A DNA stretch of 64,000 nt, taken from contig JAEYYR010000003.1 in assembly GCA_023428375.1 (NCBI GenBank), positions 62,001 to 126,000 of the forward strand, given 5' to 3'. The position numbers and the translations under genes are program-made. Below the pieces are notes generated by a model that made no database searches, was not told where the DNA came from, and saw only the letters and a program-made list of their open reading frames with translations. This stretch comes from a bacterium (GTDB taxonomy: Bacteria > Babelota > Babeliae > Babelales > Babelaceae). Every line of letters begins with the position of its first letter. Position 1 is the stretch's first letter. Below, in pieces: positions 9,524 to 19,061 of the stretch.

Positions 9524-10171
9524 ATGTTGCATCTACTTTTATTTCTAACAACTGTGGCGATATGCTCAGATTCAACGCGGGAACTCATCAAGGAAACCGC
9601 ATGTAATACAGAATTAGGCAACTTTGCGGTTGTTTTCACGAACAACTATTTTCAAGATTGCATTCGCAAAAGTATTATTTTAGGACCAAATATCAAGGCG
9701 CAGTTGAAATCAAAAAAATTAAATGATACTGGTTTTAAATATATAGCAAATCATATCGAGGAATTTGCTAACGCCTACGCCTGTCTCCTTGCAAGATTTC
9801 CCAATAAAAGACTTTTAAAATCATTCATGGGAATAACACAAGTACAATTACATGCTACACAGACAGTAATCTACAATGAAGACTGTAGTTCACTAGAAGA
9901 ATATAACTATGCTGAATGGAAGAGATTGTCTGAGAAAAATCAAAAAGATTTATTGCATTTCTTGAAATCACATGAACCCTTCTACGACATATATTTAGAT
10001 CAAAACGATCTCAATCCATATAAATATTCTGATGAAAATTTAAATGCATTACATACGTTTTCATTGCACTATTTATTCATTTCCAATATGTACGATCTAT
10101 CAAAAAAACATAAAAAAGAAATAAACAAGCTAAATAAACCATTCTCTATTTATAACTGTTCGATAGTTTAG
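9524..10171 (+). CDS. Secreted helical protein, unknown
   Basis: The 215-residue protein begins MLHLLLFLTTVAICSDS, a short signal peptide. The mature part is helical with many Lys, Glu, Asn and aromatic residues and about six Cys, which could form disulfides outside the cytoplasm. AGGGGAAG is a strong ribosome binding site. The following gene starts seven bases after its stop and encodes a second protein of similar size and layout, so they are probably paralogues or partners in one operon. Confidence 0.7.
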   Translation: MLHLLLFLTTVAICSDSTRELIKETACNTELGNFAVVFTNNYFQDCIRKSIILGPNIKAQLKSKKLNDTGFKYIANHIEEFANAYACLLARFPNKRLLKSFMGITQVQLHATQTVIYNEDCSSLEEYNYAEWKRLSEKNQKDLLHFLKSHEPFYDIYLDQNDLNPYKYSDENLNALHTFSLHYLFISNMYDLSKKHKKEINKLNKPFSIYNCSIV

Positions 10172-10178
10172 GAAATCT

Positions 10179-10784
10179 ATGTTGTATTTATTAATTGTTT
10201 CATTCTTTGCTCTGGCTAATGAAAGCGAAAATCCAAAAAATCTTTTTCTAGGATATTTAAAATATTCTTCTTTGATCGAAGAAATACACATGAAAAGCCA
10301 AGAACATGGATTTTGTTCAGAGTGTAAACTAACTAAAAAAGCTGGAAAAACTTTAAGGGGATTAGTCTTAGAATTTAATGCACGCGTGCCCCTTAGCTCT
10401 GTAGCACAAAAAGAATGGCTTGATCTTTCAAGCAGTCTCTATCATGCAGTTTTCTTAAATCCTGCAGACAGAACACATCAATTTGATGCTGCATTTAGCC
10501 ATTATAAATTACTTTGTCCAATAATAACGAGCACTGCTTCAAATGAATGGCAATTACTTGAGAAAAAACAGAAAAAAATGTTCTTAACTTATTTGGAAAG
10601 CATCTCCACCTTAACATCAAATTTTAATCAAATCGCAACCAATTCTCTTATTACTCATTCTGCAAAAACAAATTTCGGCGAATTTTGCAGAACACATGTA
10701 ACAATAGAATTCTTTTATCATCTTATCAAAGATCATCAACTTGCAGAATCGTTAACGGAATCTATAGAAAAGATTGCTGTTTAA
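10179..10784 (+). CDS. Secreted helical protein, unknown
   Basis: The 201-residue product starts MLYLLIVSFFALANES, a signal peptide. Three Cys are near FCSECKLTKKAGKTL and further ones lie at LCP and FCR. It is predicted helical and resembles its upstream neighbour at 9524 in size, signal type and Cys content, though I see no long identity between them. TTAGGAAATCT precedes the start. A strong hairpin follows 10 bases after the stop. Confidence 0.7.
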   Translation: MLYLLIVSFFALANESENPKNLFLGYLKYSSLIEEIHMKSQEHGFCSECKLTKKAGKTLRGLVLEFNARVPLSSVAQKEWLDLSSSLYHAVFLNPADRTHQFDAAFSHYKLLCPIITSTASNEWQLLEKKQKKMFLTYLESISTLTSNFNQIATNSLITHSAKTNFGEFCRTHVTIEFFYHLIKDHQLAESLTESIEKIAV

Positions 10785-10794
10785 TATCAAGAAA

Positions 10795-10818
10795 AAAGGT
10801 GTCTTTTTAGACACCTTT
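10795..10818. terminator. Bidirectional intrinsic terminator
   Basis: A nine-base-pair stem, AAAGGTGTC against GACACCTTT, encloses a six-base T-rich loop. It sits between the convergent genes ending at 10784 and 10826 and has A-runs on the left and T-rich sequence on the right, so it can serve both. Confidence 0.85.
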
Positions 10819-10825
10819 CTGTTAA

Positions 10826-13417
10826 CTAGAATGTTATTATTTTTTTAAATTGAGAAAAGAGTGCGGCATCAAAGCTACCTTGAAGCATTGTTGGACTTCC
10901 GCCCCCTTGAATACCCTGTGCTTTAAGCGATTCTTTGAGCTTAACCAAGTCAATACTTGTTTTATAGTGATCTGCAATTTGAATAGCATATGAATAGCGA
11001 TTATCATTTTTAATGATTAAAGCATATACACCAGGTTTTTTCTTATTCAAGTTCGTTAATACATCACGTGCATCTTCAATACTTAAATCATTTGTTTCAA
11101 ACATGCCACTATACATGCCATTCTTCTCAGTTGCTTGCGCCAACCATTCTGCGGTTTTTTGCGTAGCAATCTGTTTTTTGAACTGCGAAACTTGTTGCTG
11201 CAATGACTTAAGCTCATCTTTTTGTTTGTGTAATGCTTGTGGCACATCCTCGATTTTTACTTTAAAATCTTGTGCCGCATTCTTAATGATTGAAAATACC
11301 TGTTGGTAAAGCTCAATAGCTTTTGGACCAGTTAAAGCAACTAAACGTCTATTGCCCGCTGATAAAGCGGTAACTTCGGTAATTTTAAAACAACCAATAT
11401 CTCCAGTTGCATTAACATGAGTGCCGCCACAAAGCTCAGAGGAAATACCAGGCACTTCTACCACGCGCACTTTTTCGGGATTATATTTATCACCAAAAAA
11501 TGCAATAACGCCACGTGATACCGCATCTTTATAGGTAGTTTCGCTAATCACTGTCTTAATATTTTGCATAATATAGCTATTCACATTGTCTTCAACTTGC
11601 TTTATTTGCTCAGAAGTCAAAGCCTCGTGATAGGTAAAATCAAAACGCAAATAATCTGGAGTTACCAATGAACCAGCTTGTTTTACTGTATTGCCAAGGA
11701 CTTTAAGTAAAGCCGCTTGCAATAAATGAGTTGCTGTATGATTTTTCATCGTGTTAATACGATGATTTTTATCTACTTCTAAAGAAATTTTTTGGCCCAC
11801 ACGCAAAATTGCATCACTTTTAACTTCATGTGCAATAGCTTGATCGATTTTTTTTACAGACAAAACAGGAGTCGATTTACTATCGAAGAAAATAGAGCCC
11901 TTATCACTAATTTGCCCACCACATTCAACGTAGAAAGGAGTCTGCTTGGTAATAATAAATCCTTGCTCACCTGCGGGAAGTTCTTCAACAAGAGAACCTC
12001 TGCAAATAATAGCTTCGATTGGCGACTGTACGTCTAAAGCGGTATAGCCTATAAACTCAGTACTTAAATCTCCAAGATCAAGTGTTTTATCCTGAGATGC
12101 CATTTTTTTGCCAGATTGAAGTCGCTGTTTTTCCATTTCACGAGCAAAACCAGCTTGATCCACCGCAAAACCTTTGTGATGCGCGATAACATTGGTTAAC
12201 TCTAATGGAAAGCCATAGGTATCATATAACTTGAAAGCCTGCTCGCCCGTAATTGTCTTGGATGATGCCTCTTGTGCAAAATAACGCTCGAGAATTTGTT
12301 GTCCTTGATGCAAATTAGTAACAAATTTCTCAATTTCTGATCGCAAGACACTTTCGATAAGTTGTTGGCGATTTTTTAATTCTGGATAAAAAGGACTCAT
12401 GGTTGATACCAACACCGGTACCAATTGAGCAAATATTTGTTCGTTACCTAATTTTTGAGCAAACAATGCTGCACGACGAATAATTTTACGCAAAACGTAT
12501 CCGCGACCATCGTTTGAAGGAGAACATCCATCAGCAATAGCAAACGATGAAGAACGTAAATGATCAGCCAAAACCCTGAAAGCTGCCTTTAAGTCACCTT
12601 CTGAAGTTTGATAAGAAAGTCCCGATAAACGTTCAATCTCATGAATAATAGGCATAAAAAGATCAGTTTCAAAAACTGAATCATTGCCATTCACCACGGC
12701 ACACAAACGCTCCAAGCCCATGCCCGTATCAACACCGGTTTGCTTGAGAGGTATATCCACATAACCACCAGTTGCATCAACTTGGCGATTAAATTGCATA
12801 AATACGTTGTTCCAAATTTCTAAAAATCTGTCGCATGAACAGCCGGGCGCACAATCAGCTTCTTTGCATCCCATTTCTGTACCACGATCAATATAAATTT
12901 CAGTACATGGACCGCAAGGACCGACATCGCCCATTTGCCAGAAATTATCTGCTTCCCCAAGACGTACAATACGATGTTGAGGTAAGCCAATATGCTTGTG
13001 CCAGATGTCATATGAGTCGTCATCAAACTTGTAAACACTCGCATAGAGCTTGTCTGCTGGCAATTTAACTTCTTGTGTTAAAAATTCCCATGCATAAGTA
13101 ATTGCTTCTTTTTTGAAATAATCGCCGAATGAAAAATTACCCATCATCTCAAAAAAAGTAAGATGGCGCTTGGTGAAGCCAACATTCTCTAAGTCATTAT
13201 GTTTGCCGCCCGCACGAATACATTTTTGGATCGAAACAGCACGCTTGTAGCTACGCTGTTCTTTTCCTAAGAATAAATCTTTAAACTGGTTCATCCCGGC
13301 GTTTGCAAATAATAACGTAGGATCTTCTGCAGGTATTAACGAAGAACTAGCCACCTGTGTATGGCCGCGGTTAATAAAATAATCAAAAAATTTTTTACGA
13401 ATTTCACTGGATTTCAT
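10826..13417 (-). CDS. alaS: Alanyl-tRNA synthetase
   Basis: This class II synthetase charges tRNA-Ala. The 863-residue length is normal (about 875 in E. coli). The N-terminal catalytic domain starts with SSEIRKKFFDYFINRGH and contains SSLIPAEDPTLLFANAGMNQ. The editing domain carries HTATHLLQAAL and, further on, CGGTHVNATGDIG, the zinc-binding HxxxH and CxxxH signatures used to clear Ser- and Gly-tRNA-Ala. The C-terminal C-Ala domain has a coiled coil followed by the Gly-rich GGGSPTMLQG. AGGAATGATCC precedes the ATG. Confidence 0.97.
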   Translation of the reverse strand: MKSSEIRKKFFDYFINRGHTQVASSSLIPAEDPTLLFANAGMNQFKDLFLGKEQRSYKRAVSIQKCIRAGGKHNDLENVGFTKRHLTFFEMMGNFSFGDYFKKEAITYAWEFLTQEVKLPADKLYASVYKFDDDSYDIWHKHIGLPQHRIVRLGEADNFWQMGDVGPCGPCTEIYIDRGTEMGCKEADCAPGCSCDRFLEIWNNVFMQFNRQVDATGGYVDIPLKQTGVDTGMGLERLCAVVNGNDSVFETDLFMPIIHEIERLSGLSYQTSEGDLKAAFRVLADHLRSSSFAIADGCSPSNDGRGYVLRKIIRRAALFAQKLGNEQIFAQLVPVLVSTMSPFYPELKNRQQLIESVLRSEIEKFVTNLHQGQQILERYFAQEASSKTITGEQAFKLYDTYGFPLELTNVIAHHKGFAVDQAGFAREMEKQRLQSGKKMASQDKTLDLGDLSTEFIGYTALDVQSPIEAIICRGSLVEELPAGEQGFIITKQTPFYVECGGQISDKGSIFFDSKSTPVLSVKKIDQAIAHEVKSDAILRVGQKISLEVDKNHRINTMKNHTATHLLQAALLKVLGNTVKQAGSLVTPDYLRFDFTYHEALTSEQIKQVEDNVNSYIMQNIKTVISETTYKDAVSRGVIAFFGDKYNPEKVRVVEVPGISSELCGGTHVNATGDIGCFKITEVTALSAGNRRLVALTGPKAIELYQQVFSIIKNAAQDFKVKIEDVPQALHKQKDELKSLQQQVSQFKKQIATQKTAEWLAQATEKNGMYSGMFETNDLSIEDARDVLTNLNKKKPGVYALIIKNDNRYSYAIQIADHYKTSIDLVKLKESLKAQGIQGGGSPTMLQGSFDAALFSQFKKIITF

Positions 13418-13535
13418 AGGATCATTCCTGAATAAGTATATTATTCAGGATACCCCAATTTATTAAACTTGTTGATAGGGCAACAAGGCTATGGCAAAAA
13501 ACATAACTTTCTAGAATGTAAACAACAACAGACAC

Positions 13536-14924
13536 TCATAGATCAAACACTTGAAATAGAGAGCCTTCCATCGAGGAATTCATTAGTATTTGATTGCTCT
13601 GCAATTGAAAAAAATGAATCAATTGATTAAATGGCTTTTGTTTTGCAATCCAGTTTGCCATTTGTAAAGTAGCTATATCCATGTTGTACCAATCATTTTT
13701 TCCACAACTGATTAGAATTTCGCTATTCGATTTAAACGAATAATCGGCTATTTGTTTTTCAAGAGTAAATTGCGCAAGAACAAATCCATTTGAGGCATCA
13801 CACAAAAAAATTTTATTAGCTTTGTTTGATGAGCGAATTCCTACACATAAAACCCCATTTGGAGAAAAAATATAATTACGGGCAAATTCAGCTGATGAAT
13901 GCCAACCAAGTTCATATTTCATTGTTTTCAAATTCCACGCTTGCAGAAGGCTGTGGGTTAATGGTTTTTCTTTCGGACAACCTTCAATCCAAGCAATTCT
14001 GCCATTATTAGTGAATGATATTTTAGAAATGCTTGAAAAATTCGACTGGCCAAGATCAGATAATTCATCGGTTGCCAAATTCCGCATATATAAATGATTA
14101 TCGATCCATACTAAAAAACTATCATTTTCTTCGATCGTAGTAACATTCATCGCATGTTTGGGATTATAATTTTCAGAAAAAGTCTTTAAAACTTTAAGAT
14201 TATTCTCCAATGAATGCTGTATAGAAATCTCATAACTTGGGCCTTGTAGCTGATTATAATGAACATCGCAAATCATGCTTATCAAACCATGATTGAATCG
14301 GCTAAATTTTTGTTTATCAAAATTTTGAGGAATTTTATGACAGGTATAATCGCCATTAGGGAAAAATGAAAACAATGTTTTATCCCGCACCTGAGTATTA
14401 TAGCTATATATAATCACATGCCATAGAGAATCTTTAAAAAAAGTTTCTATCTCAACATCCAAAAAACCATTAGTTGATCTATTAAACGATTGTATTTTTT
14501 TATCTTGAATATACGTTGTAAATTGGAGCGAATCTGAGAATCGCGCTAATTCAATAGTCATGTCTTTATTTTTTGCCACAATTGGCTCTCTTATATCCTG
14601 GTAAGATAAGTGCTGAACAGGCGAAGAGGACTGGTAATGATGTATTTTAGTTTTATCGAGCAACCCAGGAAATACTGCGCAGCCATATTGTTTATAAGCA
14701 TGTTCTAAAAGTTTCAATCGCCAAGAATCTAAAAAGATATTATTGAGCGCAACAAAATTAAGAATTTTTTGAGCAGATATTTTTTGCTGATCTTTTAACT
14801 CTGCTTGTTGATACGCGACAAACAAATCATCAAGATACTTATTTGATTGATTATTACAATTATCTGCGACATGTGTTGTATTAAAAAAAACTACACAAAT
14901 TATGAAAAGCGCGACTGAATGCAT
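13536..14924 (-). CDS. Secreted repeat protein, possible beta-propeller
   Basis: The 462-residue protein starts MHSVALFIICVVFFNTTHVADN, a signal peptide. After a helical N-terminal part (residues 30-90) come repeated beta-type segments with phrases such as NNGRIAWIEGC, SPNGVLCVGIR and NSEILISCGKNDWYN, as in WD40-like propellers where each blade reports one state. Three other secreted proteins here (21824-23038, 23361-24809, 31671-32888) have the same layout: signal peptide, short helical region, then beta repeats. The family and ligand are unknown. Confidence 0.65.
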   Translation of the reverse strand: MHSVALFIICVVFFNTTHVADNCNNQSNKYLDDLFVAYQQAELKDQQKISAQKILNFVALNNIFLDSWRLKLLEHAYKQYGCAVFPGLLDKTKIHHYQSSSPVQHLSYQDIREPIVAKNKDMTIELARFSDSLQFTTYIQDKKIQSFNRSTNGFLDVEIETFFKDSLWHVIIYSYNTQVRDKTLFSFFPNGDYTCHKIPQNFDKQKFSRFNHGLISMICDVHYNQLQGPSYEISIQHSLENNLKVLKTFSENYNPKHAMNVTTIEENDSFLVWIDNHLYMRNLATDELSDLGQSNFSSISKISFTNNGRIAWIEGCPKEKPLTHSLLQAWNLKTMKYELGWHSSAEFARNYIFSPNGVLCVGIRSSNKANKIFLCDASNGFVLAQFTLEKQIADYSFKSNSEILISCGKNDWYNMDIATLQMANWIAKQKPFNQLIHFFQLQSNQILMNSSMEGSLFQVFDL

Positions 14925-15054
14925 AATTGAACTCTATGACAATTAATTTGATTGAAAAAATATAAAGTATTTCAGCATTTATTAACATAATTTCTTTTCG
15001 TTTTTACGAAAGTGTGCTACAAATGATGGCATCTTGTAAACAACGATATTCATA

Positions 15055-16290
15055 ATGATGCATAGTATATATATCTTTTTAATAATTTGCTGTTTCACTC
15101 ATTTGAATAATGCTTTAGATATCCCCATATTATATGAGGGGTGGATAAAAGTTGATGCAATCGCCGATAGCAGACAAGTAATTGGTGAGCGTAACGATCA
15201 GTTTTTGCTTGCTCCAGAACCTGTAAAATGTGATCGTTGTTTTTGCCAGGATATTAATGCTCGTCCTCAAAACACCATTGTTGTTTTTGATACCATTTTA
15301 GAATTTACCATTCCCGGACCAGAAGTATGGTGCGCAAAGTCAAAAACCGTATTTGCTGGTGACTTTTGGGGCACACGTGATGAACAAAATATTGATACCT
15401 TTCGACTTCGCTATGCGTTCGGACAATTTGACTGGAAAAAAACAACGCTTCTGATCGGACAATTTTGGCACCCAGTATATATTCCTGATTGCTCGCCATT
15501 AACCGTCAGCTATAGTGGTGGCGTTCCCATAGAAGTTTTTTCTAGAAATCCTCAAATTCGCCTTACAACGCGTCATGAAAATGTTGAATTCATGTTTGCA
15601 GCAACCTCACAGGTTGATTTTCTAAGCGATGGTCCTTATGGCTTGTCTCCGGATTATATGCGAAATGCATTAATGCCAAATTTGCATATGCAAACAAGAT
15701 GTAATATTTCTTCACATTTCTTTGGCGCATTTGTTGATGTAAAGCGCCTTGCTCCACGCCTAAAAAATAATTGTAATTGCGAAGTGCACGAACATATTAC
15801 CAGTGGCGGTATTGGCATGTATGGCTGCTATCTTACGGATGTCCTACGTGTTATGGGCAAGATTATGTATATGCAAAATGGTACCGATTATGCCTTACTT
15901 GGCGGTTATGCCGTATCTACTGTGACCCCCAACGATCATCGCACATACACCAATCTTTCAAACGCGAACGTCTGGCTGGATATGACCTATCATCATGGCA
16001 ATCTGGTGCCGGGAATCTTTATGGGATTTTCTAAAAATCTTGGTTCTGAAAATACAGTGGTTAGACATTTACCAAATCATGAACGAACCGTATATGCGTT
16101 GCTCCCAAACACTTCATCTTTGATACGAATATCACCTCGCTTTTGGTGGGACATTGAACCTGTTCGACTAGCATTTGAACTTGAATATACACGCGCAAAT
16201 TTTGGCAAATTAAACGATTTTGCAAAAGTGGTTAACGGAACCCCAGTAGCATCATTTCGAATGTACGTCTCAATGATGTATTTTTTCTAA
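15055..16290 (+). CDS. DcaP-like outer-membrane porin, copy 1
   Basis: The 411-residue protein begins with a signal peptide (IYIFLIICCFTHLNNA) and ends in aromatic residues (VSMMYFF), as outer-membrane barrels do for BAM recognition. Segments such as VFAGDFWGTRDEQ, FRLRYAFGQFDW and TLLIGQFWHPVY resemble the DcaP family of trimeric porins, where a strand with acidic-Asp-Phe, an Arg-His-Ala strand and GQxW occur in this order. The next gene is a clear paralogue. The start is the first of two adjacent ATGs. Family assignment is by eye and moderate. Confidence 0.7.
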   Translation: MMHSIYIFLIICCFTHLNNALDIPILYEGWIKVDAIADSRQVIGERNDQFLLAPEPVKCDRCFCQDINARPQNTIVVFDTILEFTIPGPEVWCAKSKTVFAGDFWGTRDEQNIDTFRLRYAFGQFDWKKTTLLIGQFWHPVYIPDCSPLTVSYSGGVPIEVFSRNPQIRLTTRHENVEFMFAATSQVDFLSDGPYGLSPDYMRNALMPNLHMQTRCNISSHFFGAFVDVKRLAPRLKNNCNCEVHEHITSGGIGMYGCYLTDVLRVMGKIMYMQNGTDYALLGGYAVSTVTPNDHRTYTNLSNANVWLDMTYHHGNLVPGIFMGFSKNLGSENTVVRHLPNHERTVYALLPNTSSLIRISPRFWWDIEPVRLAFELEYTRANFGKLNDFAKVVNGTPVASFRMYVSMMYFF

Positions 16291-16300
16291 AGGATTATAA

Positions 16301-17548
16301 ATGAGATACCTGCTTCTCCTAGTATTAACGTTATTTATTTCACAGGAAATCCACGCCATTAAAATAAAACCTTGGCTCGATTTGTCAGGATACACTCGTT
16401 ACAACGCGTATGTTGACCGTAGACAAGTGTTTGGTTTACGCGAAGACTACTTTTTACTCTATCCAGAGCCATATGATCCAGGATGCAATTGCGAAGATCT
16501 CAATGAACGTGGCCAAACGACCATGGTACCAATTGAAACTCGCTTACAACTTCTTGCAGAAGCAAATGATGTTTGGTGTGCACGCACGTGGGCCTATCTA
16601 GAAGCAGATTTTTTTGGTGTATCGGAAAACACAATAAATTCGGCGCGTCTCCGCCATGCCTTCATCCGATTTGAATGGGAAGATGACACATTGCTTGTGG
16701 GGCAATATTGGCATCCATTTTTCATAGATGAATGTTATCCAAAAACCGTTTCATTTAATTTGGGCGCACCATTTGATATACAAGCATTAAATCCGCAATT
16801 TCGCTGGACCCATTATTATAATAATCATGAAACCATGCTTGCCATAATGGAGCAGAATACCGAAACCTCTAATGGCCCCAAAGGATTTACTACTGAATAT
16901 ATGAGAAATGGCGTACTGCCTGATATGCAAGCACAGTATAGATATTTGTGGGGGGAGCAGATCTTTGGTGCTGGCGTTGATGTAAAACGTTTAGCGCCCC
17001 GACTAGCAACTGACAAATGTTGCGCAACAAGAGAAAGCATTGTATCTATGTGCGCAATGGCATATGCAAGCTTTAATTTTCATCAATCACATATAAACAC
17101 AAAAGTAATTTATCAAGAAAATGCGACAGATCTTCTGATGCTCAGTAGCTACGGCGTATCATCAGTAAATCCACTAACCGATTATCGCACATACACTCCC
17201 TTGCGAGCTATTACTTGGTGGCTTGATACATATTATGAACTTCCCTATCACCTTGAGCCAGGACTCTTTGTGGGTTACAGCAAAAATTTAGGATCAAAAG
17301 ATTCTTTATATATTGACCCACTCACCAATCAGCCAATAATTTATGCATTTCCTAATGCAGAAAAAATAGATTATTTATTACGAACCTCACCCCGAATTCG
17401 CTGGTACCAAGATCCCGTGCTAATTGGATTTGAGTTGGAATATACTCAATCATCATCAGGACAATGTCTTGCAACGAATGGTAAACCCACCAATCCAGTG
17501 ACTGTGTACAACGTGAGATTCTTAGTCGATTTTTATTATTTCTTCTAA
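16301..17548 (+). CDS. DcaP-like outer-membrane porin, copy 2
   Basis: The 415-residue product starts MRYLLLLVLTLFISQEIHA, a signal peptide, and ends VDFYYFF. It is a tandem paralogue of the gene at 15055: ADFFGVSE, RLRHAFIRFEW, LLVGQYWHPFF and GAGVDVKRLAPRL recur in the same order in both. The motif with LEADFFG, LRHAF and GQYWHP resembles DcaP-like porins. AAAGGATTATAA gives a strong ribosome binding site 10 bases after the first copy, so both are in one operon. Paired Cys (GCNCE, KCCA) are shared and may form loops held by disulfides. Confidence 0.72.
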   Translation: MRYLLLLVLTLFISQEIHAIKIKPWLDLSGYTRYNAYVDRRQVFGLREDYFLLYPEPYDPGCNCEDLNERGQTTMVPIETRLQLLAEANDVWCARTWAYLEADFFGVSENTINSARLRHAFIRFEWEDDTLLVGQYWHPFFIDECYPKTVSFNLGAPFDIQALNPQFRWTHYYNNHETMLAIMEQNTETSNGPKGFTTEYMRNGVLPDMQAQYRYLWGEQIFGAGVDVKRLAPRLATDKCCATRESIVSMCAMAYASFNFHQSHINTKVIYQENATDLLMLSSYGVSSVNPLTDYRTYTPLRAITWWLDTYYELPYHLEPGLFVGYSKNLGSKDSLYIDPLTNQPIIYAFPNAEKIDYLLRTSPRIRWYQDPVLIGFELEYTQSSSGQCLATNGKPTNPVTVYNVRFLVDFYYFF

Positions 17549-17551
17549 AAT

Positions 17552-17923
17552 TCACAACGAAAAACTTACTGTTTTTTTTGGTTTTTTTAAGATATTAATA
17601 TCATTAATGTTGTTCGTGTTTAAAATAATAACACCGGTTGGCATTTTATAGTCCGTATACCATTTATAATATGGACGATAAATAAATTTATTTTTATCAA
17701 GAAAAATAAGCATTTTGTCTTCGACATCGGCCGGGTTACCAAGAAAATGCAAGCCGTTGCGGCCTTTATAATACACCATCGTAAAAACATTAAAATCTAA
17801 TGTCGGACACGCTCTACATAATTTCATGGAGTCAGCATTTGTGAGCTCTACAAACTGACCTTCATAGGCAACACATCTATTAAAGAATGTTGCAATCCAC
17901 AACACCACACTTATACATCGCAT
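17552..17923 (-). CDS. Small secreted protein, unknown
   Basis: The longest frame starts at 18079, but the ATG at 17923 is preceded by AAAGGAAAATAT and begins a signal peptide (MRCISVVLWIATFFNRCVA), so I use it. The 123-residue product has a basic, aromatic mature part (VYYKGRNGLHFLG, IYRPYYKWYTDYKMP). No family is recognised. It is convergent with the second porin and divergent from the channel operon, with 105 bases between the starts. Confidence 0.65.
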   Translation of the reverse strand: MRCISVVLWIATFFNRCVAYEGQFVELTNADSMKLCRACPTLDFNVFTMVYYKGRNGLHFLGNPADVEDKMLIFLDKNKFIYRPYYKWYTDYKMPTGVIILNTNNINDINILKKPKKTVSFSL

Positions 17924-18028
17924 ATATTTTCCTTTGAAAAAATTAATAACACACAACGAGAATACTTTATGGAAATCTTGACTTGAAAAGATCAGTTTCA
18001 TGATCATAGAAAAAAAGGCATAGCAGCG

Positions 18029-19048
18029 ATGAGCAGACATACGCATTCTTCGAATAATGCAATAAATCCATTTTTTCAAATTACTATTGGCACCATTACA
18101 CTTGTATTTTTATTAATCTCATTTGTTTTTAGACCGTTTGTAACTTCTGACATCGAACCACAAAAAACTATTCCTCAACCGCAGGAACTCTATCATTTTA
18201 AAGAAACTGCCCATGAAGTAAAAGTTGGCTTCGTTATAAGAAACTTTGAAGAATTTGATATCGTGAAAAATTCTTTTATTGTTAGTGGCTACGTTTGGTT
18301 TGAATTTGATCCAACTATTGTATCACTTAAAACCATTTCTAATTTTAATTTCGAGCAAGCAACGATTCTTTCAAAATCGCCGCCAACTATTCGCATTAAT
18401 GGCGACCGAATCATCGCAACGTTTGATATAAGAATATCAGCCCGCTCTGGCTTGCAATATAATGAATTTCCTTTTGATGATCATAGAATTTATTTTGTAT
18501 TAAGCTTTGAAAACATTTCTCCACGAGAACTTTACTTTATATCAAGCGCGCGTGAATTTATAGTCTCCTCAGATGTGAGTATTTTAGGATGGAAGTTAAG
18601 AGATACTCACGTTGAAACTTCATACCTAAACAATAATTTAGATGCACTAGATGCTAAAAAGAATATCACGCATCCTCAAGTTATATTTTCTCTTGATTAT
18701 GAACGTCTTGGTATTCGTTATATCTTGCTTTTAATCTTGCCTCTTTATCTTATTTTCTTATTAATAACCCTAGCCTATTCCCTTGATGATGAATATCAAT
18801 CATCAATCATATCACTAACCTCTGGAGGCATAAGCGCGATTGTAGCTTATCGATTTGTTATCGAATCCTTTTCTCCGTCAGTAGGATATTTTATGAATTC
18901 TGATTATTTTTTCTTTCTTTTTTTGGTTGCTTCGTTCGTAGTGTTCTTGAGTACTATTTTTAAAAAGCATATAAGTCGCAGCATGAAGAAATTAATTCTT
19001 ATTATTATCAATGGCATCATTATTATTTTTTCTTTTACCCTTATATAA
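18029..19048 (+). CDS. Pentameric ligand-gated ion channel (GLIC/ELIC-like)
   Basis: Proteins of this family are pentamers with an extracellular beta-sandwich that binds ligand and four membrane helices per subunit. The 339-residue product has an N-terminal hydrophobic segment (about residues 15-34), then a beta-rich domain including KNSFIVSGYVWFEFDP. The conserved loop reads YNEFPFDDHRIYF, with FPFD at 147-150 and no flanking Cys pair, as usual in prokaryotes. M1 is about 229-251, M2 about 256-279 (SIISLTSGGISAIVAYRFVI), M3 about 292-313 and M4 about 320-338. The M2-M3 loop SFSPSVGYFMNSDY matches the Pro and Tyr positions of GLIC. It is first in an operon with a binding-protein fusion 13 bases downstream. 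AAAGG lies 11 bases upstream of the start. Ion selectivity and ligand cannot be read safely. Confidence 0.88.
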   Translation: MSRHTHSSNNAINPFFQITIGTITLVFLLISFVFRPFVTSDIEPQKTIPQPQELYHFKETAHEVKVGFVIRNFEEFDIVKNSFIVSGYVWFEFDPTIVSLKTISNFNFEQATILSKSPPTIRINGDRIIATFDIRISARSGLQYNEFPFDDHRIYFVLSFENISPRELYFISSAREFIVSSDVSILGWKLRDTHVETSYLNNNLDALDAKKNITHPQVIFSLDYERLGIRYILLLILPLYLIFLLITLAYSLDDEYQSSIISLTSGGISAIVAYRFVIESFSPSVGYFMNSDYFFFLFLVASFVVFLSTIFKKHISRSMKKLILIIINGIIIIFSFTLI

Positions 19049-19061
19049 AACGGAATAAAAA

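Noticed and set aside
17924..18079. N-terminal extension of the secreted protein at 17552
   Set aside because: It would overlap the start of the divergent channel gene, while the internal ATG has a good ribosome binding site and starts a signal peptide.
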